A program made the translations under genes and the position numbers. This document shows, one piece after another, positions 50,344 to 59,943 of a DNA stretch of 64,000 nt. The notes under the pieces are model-generated. The model did no database searches. It worked only from the letters and a program-made list of their open reading frames with translations, and was not told the DNA's origin. The stretch comes from Flavobacterium ginsengisoli (lineage in GTDB: Bacteria; Bacteroidota; Bacteroidia; Flavobacteriales; Flavobacteriaceae): contig NZ_CP121110.1 of assembly GCF_029625315.1 (NCBI RefSeq), forward strand, positions 1,417,501 through 1,481,500, in the 5' to 3' direction. The stretch's first letter is position 1, and the number at the start of each line of letters is the position of its first letter.

Positions 50344-50733
50344 ATGAGTTTTTTAAATTCAATCTTCGGAAGTTCAGAGAACTCAGAAGCATCAAAAAGT
50401 AAAGTAAACTGGACAGAATTAACAGATATGCTTCAATTAATGGAAATAGAAGCTATTTCTAATGAAAAACCAGTTGTAATTTTTAAACATAGTACAAGAT
50501 GCGGCATTAGCCGAATGGCTTTAAAACAATTTGAAAGAGAATATGACCTTGAAAATGTTGTAGACGCGTACTTTTTAGACTTAATTGCACACAGAGATAT
50601 TTCAAACGAAATTGCAAGCAGATTTGGAGTTTATCACGAATCTCCTCAGTTGATATTAATCAAAAACGGTAAAGCGGTTTACGATGTTTCACACAGTGAT
50701 ATTGATGCTGAAGCATTGAAAAGCAAAGTGTAA
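50344..50733 (+). CDS. ytxJ: Monothiol bacilliredoxin YtxJ/BrxC
   Basis: The 129-residue thioredoxin-fold protein has its active-site Cys in FKHSTRCGISRMALKQFE near residue 57. Family members remove bacillithiol from oxidised protein thiols in the cytoplasm. The usual motif is TCPxS or TRCGVS; here it is CGIS. It is divergent from clpB, which fits a role in stress. Possible -7 element TAACTTTG at 50228-50235, about 110 bases upstream. Confidence 0.92.
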   Translation: MSFLNSIFGSSENSEASKSKVNWTELTDMLQLMEIEAISNEKPVVIFKHSTRCGISRMALKQFEREYDLENVVDAYFLDLIAHRDISNEIASRFGVYHESPQLILIKNGKAVYDVSHSDIDAEALKSKV

Positions 50734-50741
50734 ATTTACTT

Positions 50742-50819
50742 TTATGAAATGTAAAATGTGAGAAGTAAGATATTTAAATACAAATTATTACTTCTCACAT
50801 TTTACTTTTTACATTTCAC
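50742..50819. repeat. AAATGTAAAATGTGAGAAGT palindromic repeat
   Basis: The left arm (GAAATGTAAAATGTGAGAAG) is the approximate complement of the right arm (CTTCTCACATTTTACTTTTT), with about 20 bases between. It spans the gap between two convergent genes, so it may also end transcripts. The repeat at 61092-61166 has a related word (AACATTTTAC). Confidence 0.7.
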
Positions 50820-50823
50820 CATA

Positions 50824-51990
50824 TTAAAAACTTCCTCCAGAACCTCCTCCACTAAAACCTCCGTCTCCAAATTCCATTGGAGAAGCTTGCGGTTTTACCT
50901 CTGGTTTTATTCCGAATGTAGAAGCCACAACTAAGGCTTCAGCATTTAAAAGAGTATCTGAATGATTGATCCTATCTGGCTTAAAAGTCAAACCGCTTTC
51001 TTTTTCTTTTAATTTTTTAATTGAAAAATAAGCTATTGCAAATAAAACCAATCCGCCAAGTGTAAGCGCAACTTCTACAGGCAAAACTGAATGATAAAAT
51101 CGAATGGTATAAATTGAAAATGCAATGGCCAAAAAACTAATCCAAAGCATTATTCTATCTTTTGTTTTTAAAGCCTTAATCAGATAAAACACTGGAACTA
51201 CAAAAGTGAAAGCATAAAAGAAAAATGCAAACGGAATATCGGTTCCTGGCTTTACCTCTTCTCCTAAAAGCTCTGCAGAAAGTTCTCTAACAACCAAATA
51301 ATTACAAGAAAGATAAAAGAGAACTAAACAAAAACTATTTGCTAATAATAATCCATTGTAATAGTGACTTTCAGCTAAACGGTCAATTATTTTTTTAGTT
51401 ATAAAATAAAAAATACCAGCAAAAATCATTGCTGCAAATGGCAAAATAGCTTTCCCAATATCTCCAAATTCAAACATTCCGAAAAACAAAAAAGCACTTA
51501 CAGCAAAACAAAAAACAAGCATTGACAATACATGCAAATATCTTAAGAACATAAATAATGAAGCTGCAGAAACAAAAAGTGCTATAATAATTTCGTAGCC
51601 TTCTGTTGTAATTGCAATTGCAGCTCCAACGTTTAAAAGTGCCCCCAATATAAAAGCATCATCGAGTCCATGATTGTGATAATCTTGCTTGGCCAATAAT
51701 TCGATGCCAACAAATCCGATTACGGCAAAAATATAACAGCATATTTCAAAAAACACACGTTCACTGCTTAAACCGACTAAAGTAATTACCCCACAAATTG
51801 AAAGATATAAAAAGCAACCAAGCAAAAAGAATCCAATTCTAACCAAAATATTGCTTTGGCTTTTTAAATCTGGTAATTCTTTCTCTATAAACTTTTTTTG
51901 GTCTTTACTAATAAAACCACCTTTATACAATGTATCTGCTTGATCAATTAAAGCTCCATTGTCTATTTTTCTCTTATCGTAAGCTATCAT
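50824..51990 (-). CDS. DUF4401-type polytopic membrane protein
   Basis: The 388-residue protein has about ten hydrophobic segments and a C-terminal tail FGDGGFSGGGSGGSF, which resembles the Gly/Ser tails of DUF2207/TPM-type membrane proteins. Its start codon overlaps the stop of the DUF2157 gene by four bases (ATGA), so the two are translated in tandem and probably interact. The function is unknown. Confidence 0.78.
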   Translation of the reverse strand: MIAYDKRKIDNGALIDQADTLYKGGFISKDQKKFIEKELPDLKSQSNILVRIGFFLLGCFLYLSICGVITLVGLSSERVFFEICCYIFAVIGFVGIELLAKQDYHNHGLDDAFILGALLNVGAAIAITTEGYEIIIALFVSAASLFMFLRYLHVLSMLVFCFAVSAFLFFGMFEFGDIGKAILPFAAMIFAGIFYFITKKIIDRLAESHYYNGLLLANSFCLVLFYLSCNYLVVRELSAELLGEEVKPGTDIPFAFFFYAFTFVVPVFYLIKALKTKDRIMLWISFLAIAFSIYTIRFYHSVLPVEVALTLGGLVLFAIAYFSIKKLKEKESGLTFKPDRINHSDTLLNAEALVVASTFGIKPEVKPQASPMEFGDGGFSGGGSGGSF

Positions 51991-52986
51991 TCTGAAATTT
52001 CTTTGTGGAAGTTTTTAATTAGTTTAATAAAAAGAACAATTGAACCAATGAAGTAGGCTGGCAAAAGAAAAACAAACAATTCCCAAATATCAGAGAAATC
52101 AATGTTTTCAAAAATCCTAAACAAAAATATATTGGCTCCGATATAAGCATAAACAATCATAAATACATACAATGACATTGCCTTATAATCGTAACTTGTT
52201 CTATAAAAATAATATGTTGAGCCTGCTAAAATTAAAGTAAACAACATCCAAGCAATTGTATCATAACTGGTCATGTTAGCTATAGAAGCAATGCTGGCAA
52301 TATGCAATGCAAATGTTAGAAAAATTAAACCAAAATGTGTTTTTAAAGAAATTCTACGACTATAAACGACCCATAAAATTAATAGCACACTTAGAGCGAT
52401 AGCTGAATAACTAAGATTTTGGCTTGCATAAAAATCATTGCTTTTTAATAAATCTTGTGGCGTTACCGAAAGACCGATATAAGCTTGCTAAACCAGTAAT
52501 TGCGATCGTTAAAACACTTCTATTGTCGAAATAATAAGCACAAAAGAAACTCACTATTGTTGGAACCAAAGTAGCCAATCCGTAATGTTCTCCAAAAGGT
52601 TTATATTGAAACTGAAGATATCCTATAAAAATGCAAGTCAGAATATTTCCTGCTAAAACCAGATATTCTAAAACAGGATGCTCAAAAGTTGTTTCTTCTT
52701 TCTGAAAACCTTTAGAATGTTTGAAACAATAAAAAAAGCAAACTGCAATAACAATTAAGAGCAATGATAAAATAGCGATGTGTCCTATTGAATCTATATT
52801 TTCGTAAATCAAAATTCCAATACCAGAAGTAAAAAGTATTACCGATAAATAAAGAAAAAGCTTTAATTCAGCATTCAAAGAAAAAATAGAAAGATCACGA
52901 TATTCTTTTATTTCCCGAAACTGATTTTCAGTAATTAGATTTTTCTCAAAGAGACTTTGAGTTGCCTGTTCATCAAATTGCTTCAT
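51987..52986 (-). CDS. DUF2157 membrane protein (GC-loss frame break)
   Basis: The repaired protein has 333 residues: a soluble N-terminal region (LITENQFREIKEYRDLSIFS) and about eight hydrophobic helices, as in DUF2157 proteins. The frame is lost at GCTTGC (52483-52488); adding GC gives TGLASAYIGLSVTPQDLLK. It overlaps the following DUF4401-type gene by four bases. The function is unknown. Confidence 0.82.
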
Positions 52987-53071
52987 ATCTTAAATTTAAA
53001 TAACCTTTTTTCAAATTTATGTAAATTAGGTCGAATTTTCTTAAATTTGAAAACAATATTTTGAAAACAAA

Positions 53072-53101
53072 AAAACCGACTCACATCTGTAAATCGGTTT
53101 T
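53072..53101 (-). terminator. Terminator at the end of the arginine operon
   Basis: AAAACCGA (53072-53079) and TCGGTTTT (53094-53101) form an 8-bp stem with a 14-base loop, 22 bases past the argH stop, with an A run on the left. Confidence 0.75.
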
Positions 53102-53122
53102 AGTATTCTAAAAATTGTTTCT

Positions 53123-54424
53123 TTATAAAACTGCTTTCATTTTATCTTTTATCGCATCTAAACATAAATTGTTGATACTTCCTTCGTGCGTATGTTTGGT
53201 TTCTTTAGGAGATTTGTATGTTCCTGCTTCCAATTGTTCTGCAACAGCTTTGTAAGCATCTCTAAACGGCATTCCTTCCACAACCATTTCGTTTAAAGTA
53301 TCCACTGTAAACAGGTAATCGTATTTTTTATCTTCCAAAATATGATCTTTAACTGTAATATCTTTTATTGAAAAAATAGCAATATCCAAACAAGATTTTA
53401 AAGTTTGAATTGCTGGAAACAAACCTTCTTTTAAAAGCTGTAAATCTCTGTGATAACCACTTGGAAGATTATTTGTAATTAAAGTGATTTCGTATGGAAG
53501 TGCCTGAATCTTGTTGCATTTTCCTCTGATTAATTCGAAAACGTCAGGATTCTTTTTATGAGGCATAATGCTTGAACCTGTTGTAAGATGTGCTGGAAGA
53601 CCAATAAAATTAAAGTTTTGGCTCATATACAAACAAACGTCCATTGCAAATTTTGATAAAGTTCCTGCAACGCTTGTCATAGCAAAAGCAACGGTTTTCT
53701 CTGCTTTTCCACGGCTCATTTGCGCCGCAACGGCATTGTATTTTAAGGTTTCAAAACCTAATTCTTTGGTTGTAAAGGTTCTGTTGATTGGAAACGAACT
53801 TCCGTAACCTGCAGCAGAACCTAATGGATTCTGATCTACAATTTTAGAAGCTGCGTTCAACATAGTTACATCATCAATTAAGCTTTCAGCATAAGCAGAA
53901 AACCACATTCCGAATGACGATGGCATCGCGATTTGTAAATGTGTATATCCTGGCAATAATACGTTTTGATGTTTTTCTGCCGATTCCATCAACAAATCAA
54001 AAAGCGTTTTTACTTGATCTTTTATTGCTTTTAATTCGTCTTTTAAATACAAATGAACATCTACTAAAACCTGATCATTACGAGAACGTGCCGTGTGGAT
54101 TTTCTTTCCTGCATCGCCTAGTTTTACTGTTAAAAGATATTCGATTTTAGAATGTACATCTTCGAAACTATCTTCGATTTCGAAATTTCCAACTACGATA
54201 TCAGCGATGATTTCGTTTAATGCATCAACTAAAGATGTTGTTTCTTCTTGAGTCAATAAACCGATCTGTCCCAACATTTTAGCATGTGCAATTGAACCTA
54301 AAGCATCGTATTTTGCTAAAACTAAATCAAGTTCACGGTCGTTTCCTACTGTAAATTGTTCGATTTGTTTATCTGTTGGTATTCCTTTTTCCCAAAGTTT
54401 CATAGGTGCTATTTTTTTCGCCAC
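53123..54424 (-). CDS. argH: Argininosuccinate lyase
   Basis: The last enzyme of arginine synthesis, which splits argininosuccinate to arginine and fumarate. The 433-residue protein carries the SS loop GSSIMPHKKNPD, TARSRNDQVLVDVHL and TLLPGYTH-like LPGYTHLQIAMP. It is the last gene of the minus-strand arg/pro operon, 83 bases after argE with a palindromic repeat between. No frame break is seen. Confidence 0.95.
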   Translation of the reverse strand: MAKKIAPMKLWEKGIPTDKQIEQFTVGNDRELDLVLAKYDALGSIAHAKMLGQIGLLTQEETTSLVDALNEIIADIVVGNFEIEDSFEDVHSKIEYLLTVKLGDAGKKIHTARSRNDQVLVDVHLYLKDELKAIKDQVKTLFDLLMESAEKHQNVLLPGYTHLQIAMPSSFGMWFSAYAESLIDDVTMLNAASKIVDQNPLGSAAGYGSSFPINRTFTTKELGFETLKYNAVAAQMSRGKAEKTVAFAMTSVAGTLSKFAMDVCLYMSQNFNFIGLPAHLTTGSSIMPHKKNPDVFELIRGKCNKIQALPYEITLITNNLPSGYHRDLQLLKEGLFPAIQTLKSCLDIAIFSIKDITVKDHILEDKKYDYLFTVDTLNEMVVEGMPFRDAYKAVAEQLEAGTYKSPKETKHTHEGSINNLCLDAIKDKMKAVL

Positions 54425-54493
54425 TAATTCACGAATTAATTTTTTTAAATCTTTGCGATTATTTTTTTCGAATTAATTCGTGAATTCGTGGCG
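54419..54493. repeat. CGCCACTAATTCACGAATT palindrome
   Basis: The left arm CGCCACTAATTCACGAATTA and its complement (ending GTGGCG at 54493) bracket about 30 AT-rich bases. It fills the argE-argH gap and is the same family as the inner palindrome at 19870-19954; a degenerate relative lies at about 55707-55845. Confidence 0.78.
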
Positions 54494-54507
54494 GTTTTTC
54501 TTTTCTC

Positions 54508-55578
54508 TTATAATTTAAAGAAATCGGTTAGTATTTTAATATATAAATCGACTCCTTCTTCAATTTCATTTACAAAAATAAATTCGTCTGCTGAGTGCGA
54601 ACGCAATGTTTCTCCTGGTCCTAATTTTAAAGACTGACAGCTTAAAACCGATTGATCTGAAAGCGTTGGCGAACCATACGTTGTTCTTCCTAAAGCAATT
54701 CCTGCCTGAACCAAACCATGAGCAACTGGAATAGACGAAGCATTTAAGTGCATTGATCTTGGCGTTACTTCGGCGTTTACATTTGCTTTCACCACTTCTA
54801 ATATTTCAGCATTTGTATAACGATCTGTTACGCGAATATCTACAACCAAATCACATTCTGATGGCACAACATTATGCTGTTTTCCAGCGTTAATCTGCGT
54901 TACGGTCATTTTTACAGGACCTAAAACATCTGAGATTTTGTCGAATTTATAGTTTTTAAACCATTCCATTACCGGAATTGATTTGTATAATGCATTATCG
55001 TCGTTTTGATGTGCGGCGTGGCTTGCAGTTCCTTTTACTTTTACGTCAAGAACTAATAACCCTTTTTCTGCAACTGCCAATTGCATTAAAGTTGGTTCTC
55101 CAACAATCGCGCAATCTAGTTCTGGTAAGCTTTTTAAAACGCTGTTCAAACCGTTTTTTCCACTGCTTTCTTCTTCTGCAGAAGCCACAATTACAATATT
55201 ATGAGAAAGGTTTTGATTTTCGTAGAAATGAACAAATGTTGCTAGCAATGAAACTAAACATCCTCCTGCGTCATTACTTCCTAAACCGAATAGTTTTCCA
55301 TCTTTTTCAATCGCTTTAAACGGATCGTTGGTGTAAGCTTGATTTGGGCGTACAGTATCGTGATGTGAGTTTAGTAAAAGTGTTGGTTTGTTCTCGTCGA
55401 AATATTTGTTGAAAGCCCACACATTGTTATTTTCTCTCTTAAAAGGAATTTCATTCTGATTGAACCAATTTTCTATTAAAAGAGCCGTTTGATCTTCTTC
55501 GCTTGAAAATGAAGGGGTTTCGATTAGGCTTTTTAATAAACTAATTGCTTCCTGGGTAAGCGTATCTATATTTTTCAT
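54508..55578 (-). CDS. argE: M20-family N-acyl-ornithine/citrulline deacylase
   Basis: The 356-residue zinc peptidase-like enzyme has the metal motifs LLNSHHDTVRPN, GLGSNDAGGCLVSLLA and VASAEEESSGKNG, and a His in KGTASHAAHQND. In this operon it removes the acyl group from the N-acylated intermediate made through the ArgF' route. The acyl group may be acetyl or succinyl. It is followed by argH and preceded by argB. Confidence 0.92.
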   Translation of the reverse strand: MKNIDTLTQEAISLLKSLIETPSFSSEEDQTALLIENWFNQNEIPFKRENNNVWAFNKYFDENKPTLLLNSHHDTVRPNQAYTNDPFKAIEKDGKLFGLGSNDAGGCLVSLLATFVHFYENQNLSHNIVIVASAEEESSGKNGLNSVLKSLPELDCAIVGEPTLMQLAVAEKGLLVLDVKVKGTASHAAHQNDDNALYKSIPVMEWFKNYKFDKISDVLGPVKMTVTQINAGKQHNVVPSECDLVVDIRVTDRYTNAEILEVVKANVNAEVTPRSMHLNASSIPVAHGLVQAGIALGRTTYGSPTLSDQSVLSCQSLKLGPGETLRSHSADEFIFVNEIEEGVDLYIKILTDFFKL

Positions 55579-55584
55579 TTTTGT

Positions 55585-55625
55585 TAGGTTCTGAGGTGCT
55601 AAGATTCTGAGATTCTAAGTTTTTT
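55585..55625. repeat. CTAAG repeat array upstream of argE
   Basis: Units GTGCTAAG, ATTCTGAG and ATTCTAAG lie a few bases upstream of the argE start, followed by AT-rich sequence and a degenerate CACGAATT element to about 55845. The gap 55579-55850 holds no gene. Confidence 0.65.
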
Positions 55626-55850
55626 AAGCATGACTTTACCAATCTTAGCCAGAAAATTAATTTGCGCAAATTTCTTAAATTAATATTTAAAAGCACTGCG
55701 CAGTCCTGTTTTTTTTGCAACTAATTGCACGAATTTTCACAAATTATCTTTTTGTAACAGATTTAAAATCAAAATAAACTTTTTCATATGCACCAAAAAT
55801 TATTTTCTCTTTTAACAGAGAAAATTAGAGTCAATTCGTGGCAACATTTT

Positions 55851-56627
55851 TTATAATGTAATCGTTGTATGTGGAATATCTGAATTCTGGAGCATTTTAT
55901 GATGCCCAATTTTGATTTTCTGCACGCCACGCGATAAACTATTGAAGCAGTTATCCAATTTTGGAATCATTCCAGAATGGATTACTTTTTCTTCTTTTAG
56001 TTTATTGTATAATGGCTCGTTGATTTCTGTTATTACAGATGAATCGTCTTCTGAATCTTGTAAAACGCCTTGTTTTTCAAAACAATATGTTAGCGTCACA
56101 TCAAAAACTTCAGATAAAGCAATTGATAATTCACTTGCAATAGTATCGGCATTAGTGTTTAATAATTGTCCGTTTTTGTCGTGTGTAATCGCACAGAAAA
56201 CGGGAACAACTCCAGCTTCCAATAAAGTTGCCAGTAATTTGGTGTTGACTTGTTTTACATCGCCTACAAATCCGTAATCAATTGTTGGGTGATTCCTTTT
56301 TGTTGACTGAATTAAATTTCCGTCAGCTCCAGAAAAACCAATTGCGTTATTGTCTTTTGCCTGCAATTGCGCCACAATATGTTTATTGATTTGTCCAGCG
56401 TAGATCATCACTACAACATCAAGCATTGGAGCATCTGTAATTCGGCGTCCGTCAATCATTTGCGGAACTAAACCAATACTCTGTGCCATTTTTGTAGCCG
56501 ATTTTCCTCCGCCGTGAACTAAAACTTTATAGCCTTCAATTTTAGAAAAATCGGTTAAAAATTGTTCTAATTCTGTTGGATTATCGATGATGTTTCCACC
56601 TATTTTTATTACGGTAACTTTCTTCAT
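55851..56627 (-). CDS. argB: Acetylglutamate (or succinylglutamate) kinase
   Basis: The 258-residue amino-acid kinase phosphorylates N-acylglutamate. Motifs: VTVIKIGGNIID at the N-terminus, VHGGGKSATKMAQS for the substrate/ATP site and NTNADTIASELSIAL near the C-domain. The N-terminal helix of arginine-inhibited hexameric kinases is absent, so feedback control may differ. It sits in the operon between argF' and argE. Confidence 0.94.
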   Translation of the reverse strand: MKKVTVIKIGGNIIDNPTELEQFLTDFSKIEGYKVLVHGGGKSATKMAQSIGLVPQMIDGRRITDAPMLDVVVMIYAGQINKHIVAQLQAKDNNAIGFSGADGNLIQSTKRNHPTIDYGFVGDVKQVNTKLLATLLEAGVVPVFCAITHDKNGQLLNTNADTIASELSIALSEVFDVTLTYCFEKQGVLQDSEDDSSVITEINEPLYNKLKEEKVIHSGMIPKLDNCFNSLSRGVQKIKIGHHKMLQNSDIPHTTITL

Positions 56628-56629
56628 AA

Positions 56630-56718
56630 GATTCTAAGGTTCTGAGATTCTAAGATACTAAGTTTTTTTCTGCGCAAAGTTTCTTAGCATCTTAGTAGCT
56701 TAGAATCTTAGCAACTTC
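56630..56718. repeat. CTAAG/CTTAG palindrome between argF' and argB
   Basis: Left-arm units ending in CTAAG or CTGAG (GATTCTAAG, GTTCTGAG, GATACTAAG) are followed by right-arm units TTCTTAG, CATCTTAG, TAGCTTAG and AATCTTAG, filling nearly all of the gap just upstream of the argB start. Confidence 0.8.
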
Positions 56719-56724
56719 GAAAAA

Positions 56725-57679
56725 TTATATTTTTTTAAGAATCTTTTGTAAAACTAATTGTGCTGAATACGTTCTGTTATTCGCTTGTTCGATTACGATT
56801 GAATTTTCTCCATCTAAAACTTCATCGCTTACAATAACGTTACGACGAACCGGAAGACAGTGCATGAATTTTCCGTTATTGGTTAAAGCCATTTTTTCAG
56901 CGGTAACTGTCCAATTGGGATCGCTGTCAGTTACTTTTCCGTAATCGTTGAAGTTGCTCCAGTTTTTTACGTAAACGAAATCGGCATTTTCGAAAGCTTT
57001 GTTTTGATCGTATTCAATTGTGCAATCTTTTGTGATTTCTGGGCTTAACTCGTAACCTTTTGGATGTGTGATTACAAAATCCATATCTTTTTGCATCTGC
57101 ATCATTTCTACAAATGAATTAGCAACTGCCTGCGGCAAAGCTTTTGGATGCGGCGCCCAAGAAAGAACCACCTTTGGTTTATCTTTGTGTCTAGGTTTGA
57201 ATTCTTCCATTGTAATCGCATCTGCCAACGACTGTAATGGGTGACGGATAGCGCTTTCCATATTTACGATTGGCACTGTAGCATATTTCAAGAATCCTGA
57301 AATTACAGTTTCCTGATAATCTTTTTCCTTGTCAACCAAACCTGCGAAAGCACGAATAGCGATAATATCACAATATTGAGAAACTACTTCTGCGAGCTTC
57401 TTTAATATGTTCTGATGCACCAGAATTCATAACGGCTCCGTCTTCAAATTCTAATGTCCATCCTTCGTTGGTAAAGTTCATTACCATAACGTTCATTCCT
57501 AAGTTCATTGCCGCTTTTTGAGTACTCAAACGCGTTCTTAAACTTGGATTGAAGAATAACATTCCCAGAGTTTTATTCTTTCCTAAACTTTGATTTTTAA
57601 GCGGATTCTTTTTGATTTTAATCGCTTGTTTTACCCATTTTGATAATGAGTTGATGTCTTTTATTGAGATATAGTTCAT
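56725..57679 (-). CDS. argF': N-acyl-ornithine carbamoyltransferase, SOTCase/AOTCase type (GC-loss break)
   Basis: The repaired protein has 318 residues, the same length as the Bacteroides succinylornithine enzyme. FFNPSLRTRLSTQKAAMNLG is the carbamoyl-phosphate loop, and HPLQSLADAITMEE and MHCLPVRRNVIV complete the site. The enzyme carbamoylates an N-acylated ornithine, not free ornithine. From memory of the family, the residue that sets succinyl versus acetyl preference (Pro in SOTCase, Glu in AOTCase) aligns with Ser89 here. The break is at GCGAGC (57392-57397, plus strand); adding GC gives IKEALAEVVSQYCDII. Confidence 0.92.
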
Positions 57680-57687
57680 GTCTTTTT

Positions 57688-57801
57688 GTTTAATCGGTTA
57701 ATCGTTGATTTGTTTAATCGTCTTGCGAGTTAAACAAATATAACTTTCGTCCATTTTGTATTTTATATATTTAGTTTCTAATCGATTAACCGAATTAACA
57801 A
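57688..57801. repeat. TTAATCGGTTAATCG palindrome between proB and argF'
   Basis: The left arm repeats the word TTAATCG (GTTTAATCGGTTAATCG) and the right arm its complement (CGATTAACCGAATTAAC). The 3' end of proB reads into the right arm. The same family occurs at 59866-59936. Confidence 0.72.
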
Positions 57802-58564
57802 TTAAACGATTTTCGTAAAAGGAATTTCGTCTTTTAATGCCTTTAAAATAAAATTATCATTTAAACCATTTACAATCCAGGTTTCAATATTGGTCGCTTT
57901 TGCGATTCCTGCTTGCTTCTATTTTAGATTGCATTCCTCCTGTTCCGTGTGATGATTTTGATTCGCCGATTTCTTTTTCCAGCGATTTTAAATCATTTAC
58001 CAATTTAATTGTTTGAGGAACTTCATCATTAATGGATTCTTTTGTATAAATTCCATTTGTATTGGTCGCAATAATCAGAATATCAACATTTAAAAGAACT
58101 GCTGTCAACGCGACTAATTTATCATTATCTCCAAACCGAATCTCATCTGTAGCAACGGTATCATTTTCATTAATAATCGGAATGTAATTATTTTTGACTA
58201 ATACATTAATGGTATTTACGATGTTCTTTTTGGTCTGCTCTTTTTCAAAATCAGAATAAGAAAGTAAACATTGTGAAGTATTCAATCCTAAATCCTTAAA
58301 ATTCTCATTGTAAATCCGCATTAAATGTGGCTGTCCGATTGAAGCTAAAGCCTGTTTTACAAAAACATCTTTATCCTGATTATCCAGCTTCACAAACTGT
58401 TTCTTCTTTGCAATTGCTCCTGAACTTACGATGATAAATTCATATTCATCATTTAAAGCCGCAATCTGTATTCCAAGATCTTCAATCTTTCCCCGCGAAA
58501 TATGATTGGTTTCTTTGGTTAAAGTATTACTTCCTATTTTTAATAAAATCCGTTTTTTTGTCAT
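57802..58564 (-). CDS. proB: Glutamate 5-kinase without PUA domain (GC-loss break)
   Basis: The enzyme makes glutamyl-5-phosphate for proline. MTKKRILLKIGSNTLTKE starts the amino-acid-kinase fold; PIINENDTVATDEIRFGDND and GTGGMQSKIEAS are the substrate and ATP regions. The repaired protein has 254 residues; the C-terminal PUA domain of the E. coli enzyme is absent. The break is at GCTTGC (57911-57916); adding GC gives IEASAGIAKATNIE, and the protein ends PFTKIV. It follows proA directly in the operon. Confidence 0.93.
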
Positions 58565-58660
58565 TTTATTTAAAGATACTAAGGTTCTAAGATGCTGAGA
58601 TTCTAAGTTTTTTTTAGAATTATCTAATTATCTAATTGCCTCAATTTTCATATTATCCAA

Positions 58661-59858
58661 TTACCTAATCTGTCCTTCTCCGTAAACGTACCATTTGTTT
58701 GTTACGAGATGTTGAAGACCGATTGGACCGCGTTGATGCAATTTATCTGTACTTATTGCTAATTCTCCACCAAGACCAAATTGTCCGCCGTCTGTAAAAC
58801 GGGTTGAAGCATTTTGGTAAACTGCTTCGCTGCGTCTATTGATTCCATAAACTGCTGTGCGAGCTTCATTATCTCTCGTAATAATTCGTTGCAGAATGTC
58901 CTCCGCAGTACTTATTAATCATATTAATGGCGTGTTCCTGAGAATCGATGGTTCCAATTACGATTTTATAATCTAGAAACTCTTCATACCAAATATCTTC
59001 GTTTTCGATCGTCTTGGTATTTTCGAAATACTCTAAAGATTTATCTACAATAACTTCTACTTTTGATTCAATTAAAGCTTCAACTAACATTGCTGTGAAA
59101 CCTTCAAAATTGGGAAGTTTTGAATCAATTAAAACTTTATCTAAAGCATTACAAGCTGAAATTTTAGCTGTTTTAGCATTTAAAATTACTTTTAATGCTA
59201 AATCAGTGTCTGCTTTTTCATGAACGTAAACGAAATTATTTCCGCGTCCGCTTACTATTACTGGGCAAGTTGCGTGCGCTTTTACGAATTCAATTAGTTT
59301 TTCTCCGCCTCTTGGAACTATTAAATCTACTTTTTGAGTTGGTTTTTCTAAAAAAGCCTGAGTTTCTGTTCGGTTGTAATTGAGATATTCCACCCAATCT
59401 TTTGAAACTCCGTTTTCTTCTAAAGCTTTATGCCAAAGACTTACAATTTTAAGATTTGATTTTAAAGACTCTTTTCCTCCTTTTAATAAAATCTTATTTC
59501 CAGATTTAAAAGCAATTCCGCCCGCTTCAATGGTAACATCTGGACGGGATTCATAAATAATTAAAATTGTTCCAAAAGCGGCGGTTTTGTTGACCACTTT
59601 TATTCCATTATCATGCGTAAAATGAAAACGCTCAACGCCAACGGGGTCTTCCTGAGAAGCCAATTGGTTTAATGACAAAATCATCTCGTCGACTTTTTTA
59701 TCATCTACTTTCAGGCGTTCTTCCATCGCTAAATCTGAGCCGTCGTAATCGGCAAGATCTTCCTGATTAGTCAAGATTATCTCATTCCGCTCCTGCTCGA
59801 CCAGCTTTGCCATAGTCCGCAAAACCGCATTACGTGTTTCAATTGATAATGGTTTCAT
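58661..59858 (-). CDS. proA: Glutamate-5-semialdehyde dehydrogenase (three frame breaks)
   Basis: The enzyme reduces glutamyl phosphate to glutamate semialdehyde. [19 protein letters not shown] and a Cys in [10 protein letters not shown] mark the catalytic domain. The frame breaks near 58891-58900 (ACGAATT, probably one extra A after GGHSAT), at GCGAGC (58859-58864; GC added gives [15 protein letters not shown]) and near 58810-58820 (one missing base or two extra). The C-terminus reads [17 protein letters not shown] and ends YVYGEGQIR at 58661. The repaired length is close to 399 residues. The exact position of the last break is uncertain. Confidence 0.88.
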
Positions 59859-59865
59859 TTTTTTG

Positions 59866-59936
59866 GTTTAATTGGTTAATCGTTAATTCGTTTAATCGAT
59901 TAACCAGTTAAACGATTAAACGAATTAACAGTTATA
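59866..59936. repeat. TTAATCGTTAATTCG palindrome between argD and proA
   Basis: GGTTAATCGTTAATTCGTTT and its complementary arm (AAACGAATTAACAG at the right end) share the word TTAATCG with the repeat at 57688. It lies just upstream of the proA start. Confidence 0.75.
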
Positions 59937-59943
59937 GGCAAAC

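Noticed and set aside
58859..58864. Treating the GCTCGC in proA as an unaltered site (reading [12 protein letters not shown])
   Set aside because: Adding GC gives [15 protein letters not shown], which fits the ProA family, whereas [12 protein letters not shown] does not; the site follows the same rule as the others.
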